The notes beneath the pieces were generated by a model. It worked only from the letters and a program-made list of their open reading frames with translations. It was not told the origin of the DNA and made no database searches. Below, piece by piece: positions 21,389 to 34,135 of a stretch of 64,000 bases of DNA; position 1 is the stretch's first letter; every line of letters starts with the position of its first letter. Both the position numbers and the translations under genes were made by a program. The DNA lies in NCBI GenBank assembly GCA_050084985.1, contig JBITNC010000001.1, forward strand, positions 90,706,001 to 90,770,000, read 5' to 3'. Source of the stretch: Nageia nagi. Its lineage: Eukaryota; Pinophyta.

Positions 21389-23786
21389 TTAAGTAATATA
21401 GTTATTTGAACTATCTTTCTCAATTTTATTATACATTTATTTTTTTCATACCATCCTTAAAATATTAGGAATGTTCAAATGGATACTATATAATGTTTGT
21501 GAGGTAAATATAATTGTTTGTTAGAAAATTTTTCTCTATGATGTTGATGAACTCTTGTTTTTAAATAACTTTAGTTTTTGAATAAGTTTATTAGTGATTA
21601 ATTAACTTCTTTAATTTATGTAAAGGTTGTAGATGTGAGATTATTTTAGTGGAGAGGGATTTTGTAGGTCTTTAACTCATAAAATTTACATAGGAAATGT
21701 AAATATATGGCATCTAGTTTAGGGGAAATTCACCCTCCTCTTGCCAAAACTTTCTTCAAAGAAATATTACTAAAAAAGACTCCACTCAACAATGTTGGTC
21801 TTTCTTATCAAGCTCCTTGTAGTCCTTCATGCTAAAGTAGGGAAAATCATTGAAAAAAATGAATTTAATTATTTGAAGGTATAAGAATAAAATCACATAT
21901 TAAATATAATCATGTGAGATCTCAATTCTTGAAGCCACAACCTTCAAATTATCATTTTATAGGTCCTTATCTCTAACCCAAAGTTGTTGAAGCCTAGGTT
22001 GCTAGAAATTGGATCATAAAGGATGAGGTTGTCATTAGTTTTTATTCAAATGGTTATTTCTTGACATTATTCATCATTGACCAATATTAGGATAAAATTT
22101 TCCAAGGTGGTTCCTAATTTAATAGATGTATTGGCCTATTCATAAAGCTATGGAAAATGAGGTTTAAATCTAGAATGAAACCACCCTTTCAGTAGAGTTA
22201 TGGATTTAAGAAACTTTTGAAGGAATTGAAAATTACTTAGGGAAATACATGGGAGAATATAATAAGATCCATGTAATAAAAATTCTCTCCCATTCTTGTA
22301 TATGCATACACATAGATTTGGATGTTACTCTCCCTACCAAAATACAACTATAGGCTAATGATTTAAAATGGGAGCAACCCTTGAATTATGATTGTTAGCA
22401 AGAGAAAATTAAAGAAGAATTATGATAGCATTCATGGTGACGGTGATAATGGAATGAATTGATGAAACAAAGAGAAACTATTAGAACCCAAAATATAAAA
22501 AATAAGAAAATAAATAAATAAGGATTAAGAAAAAGTACCAATCTAACAAGAATAAACACTTCAAAATTGAAGAATCACCACCTTATGGAAGCATCAAGAT
22601 AACTCCTCATAACTTGCTAATAATATAAATTATAAACTTGGAGAAAAAGTGTGTGTGGATAAGAAAGAGAAAAGGGAAACTTTAAATAGTATCAAGGAGA
22701 ACCCATCACTAAGTGTATCATAATAGTAAATATAATATTACCACACCTTGGAAAATTTTTGCAAGGATTAATTATTAATAAAAATCATCCCCTATTTTAA
22801 ATCTATTTGCAATATAATATTTGTACCTTTCCATCATTTACATTTCCTTATATTTGTTCTTGCTTGTTCTTGTTTGTAGGAAATAACTCTAACGATCAAA
22901 CCTATTCAAATTGCCAAATCGATCAATAGTTCCATTCTTAGGACTCTTTCCAAGTAGAGAAGTGACATATTAATAGAATTTTGAATGGAGTTAATAATAG
23001 AGTAAATTTTAAACCATATATCAAATTAGTCCAAATCTAGTTTTTGAAATAATAGAGAGAATTTGAAAAACTAGGTTTAAAATAATATTTATTAACAAAA
23101 GTTATGAAATATTTGGGTGCGAATTCCAAATTATATCATTCGTAGTTCACAAAGAAATGCAAATTCACTAATTATATAATGATCCTTGAATTAAATTGGA
23201 GTGAAATAAGTATTTTTTATTTTTTTTTTGAAAAATCTACAATAATGTTGGATTAAGTAAGTATATAGCTGGATTTAGAACACCTTAGATACTTACACAA
23301 TTGAATTTGATATTAAGAACTAGGTGTTATTGATTGGAAGGAAAGAAATGTTCTTTAGAGAACCTTGAGATATTATTATATGTAACCTATCCTAAATTTG
23401 TAAAATATATCTGACTAAATAAGGGGAAGCCCTTGATACTTTCTCCTATCTATAAGGGGAAGGCACTAGGGGATGGAAAGAGAAACTAGATGGGAAGAGA
23501 AACTAGGATGATTAGATCTAATTATGTTAAGAAACATTAGATCCAAAAGAGTATTTGGTAAGATAAATAAAATAAATGAAATATTTTAATAAAAAGAATA
23601 TAAGTAAAGAAATAAATGGGTTCAAATTAAAAATAAGATAAAATGTGGAAAAAAAGAATTGAAAAAAAGGACATAAGATTTAGAAAGGAAATGTAGAGAA
23701 TTAGAGGACAAAATGAGAACTGATACACTATTTTATGAAGAAAGAAAATGTAGGATATATAAAAATAAATTGAATAATAAATAGCT
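21389..23786. other. No gene recognised
   Basis: AT-rich and partly purine-rich. It could include the 5' LTR and leader of the gag relic that follows, but no repeat pair, primer site or ORF supports that within the window. Confidence 0.4.
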
Positions 23787-26230
23787 ATGGATTTAAATCC
23801 ATTATTTGAAATGGAGATTCAAATAATACCAGGTACTAAGGATAAAGTTTTTCATCCTAGAAAATCATCAAAAGAAACTAGCAAAAAACTAGAATTATTG
23901 ATAAGAAACATAGGGAGACAAGCTAAAAAGGACACCAAGGATATAGTAATTGATGTATTAGGACCTCTATAAGGGATAGTGAACAATAATGAAACAATTG
24001 AAACTTTGAAAAATATCCAAGTGAACCTAATTGAAACTCTATCTAGTCAATATAGAAGAAAAGCTATCCATTCTCCCTGATGAAATAGAAGAAATTATAA
24101 AACATCTCTAATAAGAAGGAGAAATCCATGTATATAATGAAATCTTGAAAAATAATCTTGAAAAAACATTTGAACTACAAAAGCTAGAGGAATCATCAAA
24201 ATATCAAGAACCATTATTCATACTAAGATTGCCAACAAATAAGGGATTACTCAAAGTTTAGGAAGAGAAATAAGGATAATAATTTGGTAAACTAGAAATG
24301 AAAACCCCCATATAAAGGCAAGTTTTCATTAATGATTTGGACTATATCTCCCAAAATATTAAGGTATAAATTCATAGTAAAATAAGTGCCTTCATAATAT
24401 CTATTATAGAAAATAATAATAATAATTCTAGTTCCCTTGATGATACAAACCTTATTAGGGAATCTTTGAAAAGGATAAAGGATATTTCTGAAATCTTGGG
24501 TCCAGAATTTAAAAAATTTCATAGAAGAAAGAGAGGATAATATCCATCCTCACTTAAATAATGACACCCAAACACCTCAAAAATAGGAGATGAAGAATAA
24601 TAAATATATTGATCATTATGATTTACCAAAAAATATATTGACATCCATGCCAATATGACCCTATTGAATATAAGAAAGAAATGAATAGTGAAAACAACAT
24701 CAATTAATGGAATCTCCCTATATCTCACACTATTTTATGAGATTTAATTATTATCCCATATCAATAATCTAAAAACTTTCAAAAAGAGAAGAATCACAAT
24801 TGATTCACCACCTCACCAAGAAGGAGGTTGTGACAATTGATAATTAAAATATATATTTGAAGTAATTGGAGATTAATTATTTTATATCAACTTAACATGA
24901 GATCAATCAAAAATAGAAAATTTTCATCAAAGAAGATGAATAAGTTATCCACATCCATAAAATCACATATAATGACCTCGATTAAGATCATAAAATCAAG
25001 CAATGGATTCCTCTTCCATAATTAAGCTACTAATCTTTCATAAAGATGTACATGAAACAAAGAACATCTTTTAAATTTTAAGAATGATTAGAAATGTATC
25101 CAAGTAGATGAAGATAACACCAAAATATTTGATTTCATGGCTACATTAAGAGATGAATTTTTGCAATGGTTCATGAAGTTCAAGGAAGTAATATACAATC
25201 AACCAAATAAAATATGTTAGAAAATTTGAGCTACCTTTAAGGTAGAATACCAATTTCTTGAAGTTGGGATTGAAAATGTAAGAAAAAAGAAGGATATGTT
25301 ACAAGGTCCTAGAAAAATTATACATGAATTTGAAAAATGATTCAAGAAAACTCAATTTAGGCTATAAGAACTAATAATAAATAAGAAAAAGATCAAGTAG
25401 TTAATATTTGGTCTCATGTCTAATATGAGACAATCTATAACAAAAGTATACTCATATTATTTAGATGTAGTACTATAAGAAACAATTGATATTAAATCTC
25501 AACCATGATGATTTGAAGAAGTTAACCCTAATCTCTTAGACCAAATTAAAAAGATTACTCATTATATCACCAATGTTTTTACTTAGAGACCCTATGAAGC
25601 ACCACCAATAAGAAGGGAAATATGGTATCAACTTTGTTCTATAAAAGGGCATGTCATCAATGAATGTTCCACTTTAAAGAAAATATTAGAATAATTTTAT
25701 TAAATTTACCAAACTATGGTGTCCCATATTACTCAAAATTATCTATTCTTAGAGCTACAAAAAATAAAAATGATTGGTATAATTATACCAAATTGTAGAA
25801 CTTATGGATTAGAAAACCATTAGATAGACCAATGTTAGGGTAAATAATATCATGATATTGAGGCTAAATTAAGGAAACAACCTAGAGAATATTATATTGA
25901 ACCTTACCAACCACCCTTATATGGACCTATTGAATGATTGGAACACACACTATTCATAGATGAATCTAGTACCACCTATGTTCCTATGGTGTTGACAACA
26001 TAAGCACACCATAACATGGATAAAAAAAATACAATGAATAATAATCCCCTTAGTCACTATCAAAATAATAATAAATGGAATGGATGGGGGAAGAGGTGGA
26101 TGAAGAAAAGGAGGTTTTAACAATAACTAATAACAAGGGTAAGATAGGAGAGATCAATATTTCAACTATGGAAATACCATACATTGTCACTTTGAGTTTC
26201 CATGTATTAAAGCTTTCATCAGATAATAAT
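23787..26230 (+). pseudogene. LTR-retrotransposon gag relic with three zinc-knuckle remnants
   Basis: An open N-terminal piece (23787-23972) contains PRKSSKETSKKLELLIRNIG. The middle has long readable stretches with stops. At about 25090-25200 it reads DEDNTKIFDFMATLRDEFLQ then WFMKFKEV, the retrotransposon-gag capsid signature (the TLxxEAxxWF block). At about 25540-25680, ITHYITNVFT and RPYEAPPIRREIW lead into CxIKGHVINEC, a zinc knuckle. A second (CRTYGLENHxIDQC) is at 25795-25840 and a third (NYGNTIHCHFEFPC) at 26170-26210; several Cys are already lost. Protease and polymerase were not found downstream. The element type is gypsy-like by gag, and its exact clade is unknown. Confidence 0.7.
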
Positions 26231-27920
26231 TATAATTAATATATGAATGATCATATATACATTGATTACACTAAACTTATACTAGATATGATAGAGAGAC
26301 AAATACCTAATATATAAAATAATAACACTCAACGAACAATCAATATCACGAGAAAGGTCATATTGGTTACCACTTACAAGGCTATCCATATAAAAATAGA
26401 GAAACCTTACATATAAGAGGATACACAAAAGAGGTAAAATGGGAATAACCTATAGCAACTAAAGAGAAATGAACATATCGCCAAGTATAAGAGATTATAT
26501 CGATTTCTTGTGTTACCACCAAATTAGGAGCCAAAAATGTAGATTTTAAGAATTTAGTTATCTAAGAAGTTATCCCTAAAAGTAAATATATAAATGCTAA
26601 TAAACATAAGAAGATCACCAAATCAACACATGATATTATTTAGTTATTGCAAAAATAGGGGTTATAAGAAAAGGAGACAACAAGTCACTAGACCAAAAAA
26701 TAACTTTGGGGTTGTCTAATTTGAGGCAATTCAAATCATACCTTTTTTAAGTTGTAGTGGTGATTTTCATGGGGTAGTTTTAAATAATACCAAAAAATTA
26801 TAAGGTGGTGGTTTAAAATTGCCACTTAATTTCAAACCAAAAAAAATAGAAAATGGAATACCTTTAGGAAAACATGTGAAAAATAAGCGGGAACTTAAAA
26901 AATTGAAACTTTTGATTTTGCTAAACTTTCACATAAGGGTTTTCAAAAAAGGTTTGCTAAATTTTGGAACCTTTTCCATATTCTTTTAGCATGTTCCACC
27001 ATCCTCTCTATAACTAATAGAATAGGGAATAGTACCTGCACATATATATATATATTATGATTCCCTCACTGCCTCATCTAGGTGAGTCGAGTTCCTTGCA
27101 CATACCCACTATTTGGTGCATGAATCCCTTCCTAATGATCCCAATTACTCCCACTAATAGCACTCTAAATACAAAATATTCTCCTCGCTATGATATAGGA
27201 GGGGTAGCACATCCCATTGCTCCCCATTCTTGTATTGTCACTAGGTATGTGTAGGATGAAATTGAAGCAGTGGCCTGAGATACAAATATTATTTGTTGTA
27301 GTAATTATGGCTTTGGAATGGGGAATATAAGAACATAAATGACCTAGAATAAGGTATGGAAATTCATAAAAGAGTAGTTAAAAATGGTTTTGCATTGGAT
27401 ATTTTGGTTTTGAGTTCCCTACTTTCCTTTTTACGTTTCATTTTCAACTTTGATATGCTTATATACTTTTTACCTTTGATTTTCAACTTTGATATGCTTC
27501 TATACTCTACTTTCCTTATGCTATATTATATCTTTACCTTGATTGCTTCTTGCATAGGAAGTAGTTACAACATATGCACAAAATAAATACATTGAAAGGG
27601 CTTGAAATTATTTGACAAAATCCCTTATTGAGATGCAATCTCATGGATTGCAATGATCGTAGGCACAAAATGGATTTTTCAGAAGGAGATGGAGGATTTA
27701 TAAGGAGATGTTGATTAAACCTCACCCCAAAATCTTCTCCATTATCACTTCATTTGTGAAATAAAGCATGTTCAAATTACATTCACTCTTTGCAATTGAA
27801 ATCATATATTAATAGAGGTATAAATAGAAATAGATGGCCATAATACCACCTCCACCTCCTTTTCTTTTGGAGGCCATGGTCTCTTGTTTCTCATATTTTC
27901 ATAATCACACAATCTCATCT
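26231..27920. other. Unassigned; a higher-GC patch at 27057-27260
   Basis: 26231-27000 has no recognisable domain. A (TA)n run at about 27040-27057 is followed by a C-rich patch with a 65-codon plus-strand ORF (27057-27254) rich in Pro, Ser and His that I do not recognise. It could be a fragment of unique host sequence. The rest is AT-rich. Confidence 0.35.
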
Positions 27921-29180
27921 TGTAGATACCCAAAATTTTTCAAAATAAACATTCTATCTATATATATTGAACCAAGTATTTTTTGCAAAAGACTTTATCC
28001 AACAAGGGTAAAATGTAGATACCCAAAAGTAACACATTTTCTAAAAACATGAATTAATTGCATTGTGTATGCTTTGTTCATAATATTTCTTTAAAATGAC
28101 TTAATTACATTATCAAAATGCAAAAAAAAATCTAAATATGCAAAAAATAATTATTCAAATATTCTAAAAGTACAAAAATATTCTAAAGGAGCTTAAATCA
28201 CTTAAAGAAAGTGCAAAAGAGGTGTTACCTAGATACCTTAACTTAAGTTGTGGGAGAGATATATAACATAATGCAAAAATAGAAATCTAAATCTTAGCTT
28301 ATTATTCTCCTAATTATTTTTTCTATTGCACACTTATGAACTTATGCTCCTAATTTTACTCCAATATTGCAAGCTAGGGTTTATAATAATTCAAGGGTTT
28401 CTACCATAATTCTCCATAAAATCTTTTCAAGCTACACTCCATGCATGATTGGTAACTTGTTCATTGTGGATTTTTTCTCAATTGATATTACATTGCATAT
28501 ACTTGTGTGTTTCAAGGTTTTTGTAGGTACAAGGAATATTTCACCATGGGAATGCTTTGGATCTTCAAGCTTTGTATCCTCCACTAAAATTATGTGCGTA
28601 TAATATTTTGTTTAGGCTAAAATATATTAAAGTGCATTTATATGAATTATCTTTCCATTGTTGCTCCATACATGCATACATTCATGGTTTAAACACACAT
28701 TAGACCTTATGGGTATCCTTAGATCCTTGATATCTAAGGATTTTTAAGGTTCTTAGTCATTTGTAGGTTTTGAATCATTCTAAGGGTTTTAAAGTTTAAT
28801 TATGGTTTAATTTCTTAAAGTATTGATTAGATCATCTAAAATTTTCAAAAACACACATAGGCATTTGTACATTGCATTATAGGCATCATATTACTCTTTT
28901 CTTTCATTGATTTAAGGCTAGGGGCTTACATTTCCATTTGGGGTGAGGAAACTCACCTCAAGCTCATTTGAGTGCCCTAATGAGCTCAAATTGGAGGTCC
29001 CCCCTATGATGTTTAGATGCATTTAGATTGTTTCTAACATTTTGATAGGTTTGAGAGCATAATTACAGGTTTAAAACATATCTTTATCACATCTTTATAC
29101 TTATTTCAAACTTTGAAAGCATATGTTATGTTATATTATGAATTTTTGTATGTATTAACATATTGAGTTTGTTTAGTGCA
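27921..29180 (+). repeat. 5' LTR of the pol-less element
   Basis: 1260 bp, partner 34136-35400. Contains a 25-base hairpin at 28716-28740 (TCCTTAGATC...TATCTAAGGA, one mismatch) and a G-rich to C-rich stretch at 28925-29010 conserved in both copies. Confidence 0.78.
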
Positions 29181-30653
29181 TAATAATAGGATATGGGTGT
29201 ACATTAGGTGGTGAACCCTATGTGAACACTCTCCTTGATTTAATTTTGGTTTTTGGATCATTTTTCAAGTTTCCCTCCAAAAACTCACTTTTTTATTTTT
29301 AAATTTCCCCATCAAGATTGGATTAAATACTAAATTCCCAAAATCTAATAGGAAATTTGAAGTGATTTTTGGATAGGATAACATATCCAAAGGGACAAGG
29401 TGATCAATAATTTTGTAGGCCAAATACATTAGCTTATATGAAATATGGTAGTGAACTGCATCTGGTACTAGATACAGTTAGATTTATGAACAAAGCGGTT
29501 GTTTTGCAGATTTGGTAAGGTGAAAAAGGTGAAACATAGTAGGCAACTATGTATACCCTTAGAATGTTTTTGCAAAGCATCATATTTTTGTACTATACAA
29601 CCATGTAAAATATTTTAATAACTTAAATTTTGATTGGATCACACTCATGTTGAAAGTGTGTATCCATTTTGTATTTTAAATTTAACTTGGTGATTGGTTG
29701 TTTGAGCACTCTCATTAGTGACAGACTTGTAACATCATTTACATTACAGATTGGAGTAGATGAGAACATTCATAGCTGGGTAAGTATTTGAGTCACTTCA
29801 AGAATCTTGTAAATATCACTTCTTTGCTCCTTTCATACTAGGATTGCCTTATCTATGTTGTTGATTTCAGTGAAAATTGCATTCATATTAGGAGGGTATT
29901 GTTGCATTCACATGAAATCTAGTTTAGAAATAAAAATCAAGTCTTGGAAAGGTTTTCCCTTATTGTTGAGAATTACTTTATCTTTTTTGTGTTCATTCAA
30001 AAGTGTAACTTGCAGTAGTTTGATTTCAAAAAAGGAAAAAAGGATTGAAAAAGCATACTTAGGTGGGATTGCCAAAAATTATGAAGGGATCATAAGTGTA
30101 TTTTCATATAAAATTCCATCCTCATATTTATTAAGTCCTAATTTTACAATCCTAGGCTTCTATAAAAAATGTGGACCTTCTTCCCATAACCTAACCCTTA
30201 CTCAGATTTGAAAACCAAATTTAGATCCCTCCCTCTATTTGAGATAACTTCCTAATAGGGTACTTGTGATACCTTGCAAAATGTACCACATCCCAAGAGA
30301 TTGATCCTTACTTATTAAACATTTCACTAGAATCATTATCTAGAAATCTAAACAAGGTGTGTCAAAATTTATCTTGCATTAAAATTAACCCTTACTAAAA
30401 AAGATAAGATTCTAAATTGGACAAATAAGAAATTAGATAACTAATCAAAAAATCTTATCTATAATCATTGCTATCTTCATTTAGGACTTGTATTGCATCC
30501 TAAGGTTGGTTGAGTAAATTGCATTATCATTAAAGGAAGATCTTAAATTGAAGATACCATAATATTTATATTGGGTGTTTGTTTGATCTTTTGAGAAAAG
30601 TTATTTTATTTGTACTTGTCCCATTGTTAGCTTGATTCTGAAGATACCCATAT
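29181..30653. other. Leader of the pol-less element
   Basis: An open reading frame at 29855-30211 (118 codons, mixed hydrophobic and basic) has no recognised motif and no start context that I can defend. No standard tRNA primer site follows the LTR. Confidence 0.4.
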
Positions 30654-31550
30654 GTGGAGCCTAATTTTAATAAAAATTTCCAAATTTTGGATGATAATAA
30701 TTTTGTAAACATGGAATTTCATAAAAAAAATCCTCCTAACCAATATGGAGCAAGTGATTCATATCCAACATTTGCTCAAGCTTTGGCATTTTTTCAACAT
30801 TTAAGTCAAGAATCTACAAATGTTCAAACACTCAAAATTTCAATCGAGCAATATCTTGGAAGAAAATTTCAAATAAATAGTAATCAAAATTTCCAAGATC
30901 AAATAAATCTTCAAAAGGTGCAATTTCAAAGATCTATCATTCACACCTCTCAAAAATAGATAAATCCATTTCAAAAATCTCAAAATGTGCAAAGTACATC
31001 AAATTTTGGATACAATTAAAAAAAGTGCACAACAACCTTTCTTTGATATTTCAAGTACACTACAAGATTCAAATTCATATTCATATGGTGTAACCAATTA
31101 TTCAACTCAAAAAATATCACAAAGTTTGGAAGCTCAACAAAATGTTGATATATTACAAAAGCTTGTAGCATAATTATACTGAGATGCTCAACTTCAAGCA
31201 CAAGTTAAGGATCCAGAAGCTCCATTGCAAATTCCAACAAGTGTACACATACACCAAAATCAAATGGGGCAACAATAACAACAACAACAAGAAGTAAACA
31301 GTAACATTACTTTGGAAGAATATCCATTGGAAACATTACAAAGGGTTCTTAAAATAAATCTAATAATATTACTCAAAGTTAAGCACAACCCATATGCTTC
31401 AAAAAGACCTTGATACAAAGGTGGTACAAAGAAAGTGGATTTTGTGACTATCACATGGTAAAAAGACATAGTATCGATGGATGTAATAGATTGAACTAAG
31501 TTATCCAAGAACTTGTTGGCAATAAATAAATAAACATTGAACATAAATAT
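30654..31550 (+). pseudogene. Gln/Asn-rich gag-like ORF
   Basis: The first part, 30654-30959, is open for 101 codons (MEPNFNKNFQILDDNNFVNM, then PTFAQALAFFQHLSQE). It continues after a stop in a shifted frame at 30985-31173 (IKKSAQQPFFDISSTLQDSN, KISQSLEAQQNVDILQKLVA). Beyond that is a QMGQQxQQQQEVN run near 31260 and LEEYPLETLQRVL. Low complexity, rich in Gln, Asn and Ser. No capsid or zinc-knuckle motif is visible. Its position after the 5' leader suggests a gag-like or structural protein of this element, but that is inference. Confidence 0.45.
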
Positions 31551-32499
31551 ATGACATTATCATATTCAAAACATGGGATTCGATACTAGAGCCTACTCCT
31601 TTTTTACGGTTATCCACTAGTGGATGCTTCGGGGTAGGAAAAAGTCACTCATCTCTTACATTATACATGATATTTCTATAATCATTGTATCATATTGTTG
31701 TATATAGCTATTGTGTATCCATTGTGTTTAACCATGGTGTTGTCCTTTGGGTATAAAAAATAAAAAATACAAAAAAATAAGAATAACATAAAAGAAATCA
31801 AATTTGAGAAAATGAATTGACTAAAATGAAAATGGAAAGCTAATTTGGTATATTAACTAAATAAAAGATTTGAATAAATGTAGCATGATCAATGAGTTCT
31901 TAAAAATGAAAAATGATATTTTACTAATTACACCTTGTTCATCCATCTTCCATTATTTTGAAAGGCAAGTATTAATTATCTCAAATAAGGATCAATAACA
32001 CCTTATCCTATTATATTGGAAACATATCATACTAATTGATTTAGCATTATCCTTGATTATAATCATTTGTTTTCCATTCAAAAAGGGTCAAAGTTATCAT
32101 CCTAGTGTTGTGGTCATATAATAAGCTTTATCCTCCTTATGATCCATTCAACATGGAGTAAGAAGAGCATTTCTTTATGATGCATCATGATCACATCATT
32201 GAGCTATATCATGTTATATGTCAAGTACTTCACATGTTATCATAAATTAGAATATACAACATTGATCTTATCTTTAACATCATTTCACACTTGTATCCCA
32301 ACATTTTGGTAGGTTGCATACTTGCATTCATAAGCCATTCTTGGTCAATAAAATATCATTGAGCATTATCATACAAACATTGGTATAAAACTCTAAATAT
32401 CTTTAAAATGTTTAAAAATCTAAACATCTTCAAAATGTCTAAAAATATAACTACTTTGTATTTTTTGACTCCTACTTACAAATTATGGTTCAAGTTGAA

Positions 32500-32700
32500 A
32501 AAGTGATCATGGAAGTGCAACATTTATGGAATCTGCTTGACCATTAGGGGAATGCTCCTTATAATCTTAGATATGTTCTACCAGACATTTCTCTTCCATT
32601 GTTGGAGTGGTCTCAAATTCAAGGAGGTCATGTTCATTGCTACTCATGCAGTCATAATCCTAGCCATCACCCATATAATGCACACAACTTAGCTCCTTTG
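32500..32700 (+). pseudogene. Short decayed coding segment with Cys/His cluster
   Basis: One frame reads VQHLWNLLDH, a stop, then GNAPYNLRYVLPDISLPLLE and HVHCYSCSHNPSHHPYNAHN. Codon-like order persists for about 65 residues with a single TAG. The Cys and His spacing (CxxC, then several His) hints at metal binding but fits no family I know. It may be the C-terminal part of the element's protein. Confidence 0.35.
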
Positions 32701-33225
32701 CTGTAGCATCATTGATCTTAGCCCTTGTAGAATCCTCACCCTATGTAAGAAATAGTTCTGATTGATAGGATGTATGACCTCTATATAAATAACATATGGG
32801 ATATTTTACCCTCATGAGATTCAAAGGATTGAGAAACACTCTTCAAGGGAATGATAAGTGTGCCCGTATTGAAGGAGAGGAAACTTATGATGGACCCATT
32901 GATAATAATGGTTGGAATATCACATTTTATGATAATGGGGGGTGGGATCATATGAAATTTATTGATAACTTTCCCCTCCACACTCTGATGTATAAATACT
33001 ATTAAATGCTTGTTGGCTAGTTGGTTAAATTTTGAGATGTGTGTTGGTGTTAACAATTTCTCTTAGAAAGTATGCCTTTTTTTATTCATCAAAATATTTT
33101 GTAATGATGATTATCTTGTATAGTTAGTGGTATGTTATACAAGGTGTGCAAATTCTACCTATACTTTGTGTATGCAAAAGGTTTCTTAATATAATAGAAA
33201 GGCTTTTTCATTCAATAAAAAAAAA
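32701..33225. other. Unassigned interior of the pol-less element
   Basis: A 69-codon plus-strand ORF at 32796-33005 has no recognisable motif. No repeat was found. Confidence 0.35.
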
Positions 33226-33385
33226 CTTCAAAATGTCTAAAAATCTAAATATATTCAAAATGTCTAAAAATTGAAATATCTTCCAAATGTATAAAAATAA
33301 AAATATCTCAAAATGTCTAAAGATCAAAATATTTCAAAATGCATAAAAATTAAAATATCTCAAAATTTCTAAAAGTTCAAAATCA
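33226..33385 (+). repeat. 26-bp minisatellite
   Basis: Six consecutive units of about 26 bases with core CAAAATGTCTAAAAAT and variable last bases AAATAT. Isolated copies occur earlier (32385-32450), and related but irregular units continue to about 33440 and again at 34030-34150. It sits in the 3' UTR of the pol-less element, just upstream of its right LTR. Confidence 0.85.
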
Positions 33386-34135
33386 AAAGCTCACAATTTC
33401 TAAAAAGTCTAAACAAAGTTAGAAGTTTAAAATTAAAAAAATAAACAAAAGCTAAAAACTCAAAAAATATGTCTTTTGCCCATTGAGATTCATATTTTAA
33501 AAATATATTTATCTTTTAAAGAGATTACCTTCTAAATAAATCGATGCTTTGTTAGAATTCACTTTGTTCATCCATCAAACCATCATTTGAGGGGGAAGCC
33601 ATCTACACATATATTACATGAATCAATACTTAAATCCTACATGTTATGGATACAAGGAAAATCATATACTTTAAATCAAGACTATCATATAATTTCACTT
33701 CTTTTATCTAAATGTATCAAAATATGCGGGTCTACATATCCTTCCACACATTTCAAAAGAACACAACACATTGGGAAGATACTAAATCTTTCCACACTAT
33801 GACACATTGATTTTGAGTTAGGGCATATGATTTATTTCATGCTGCCATAAATTGAGGCATATCCTACATTGATAATTATTGGGGTATATATTACACTTGT
33901 TCTTCAACATTGAGTAAGTATACATACTTACATCCATGATTAGATATTGGTCTACAAAGCATCATTTGAATATTGGGTAGGTCAATGAGCTTACAAGAAT
34001 ATACACCTATACTGGGGCAAAAATTCAAAAAGCACAAGTCTAACAAGCACAAAATCTCAAAAAGTGAAAGTATAAAAAATATAAACATCTTAAAAAGCAC
34101 AAGTATTAAAAATCTAAATAGCTAAAAATATAAAG

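Noticed and set aside
23787-26230. Possible endogenous pararetrovirus because of gag-like and CCHC motifs
   Set aside because: No movement protein, coat or reverse transcriptase signature was found; the capsid block fits LTR-retrotransposon gag.
27057-27254. Possible host exon in a higher-GC patch
   Set aside because: 65 codons with no recognisable domain, no clear splice sites and no neighbouring exon; described only as unassigned.
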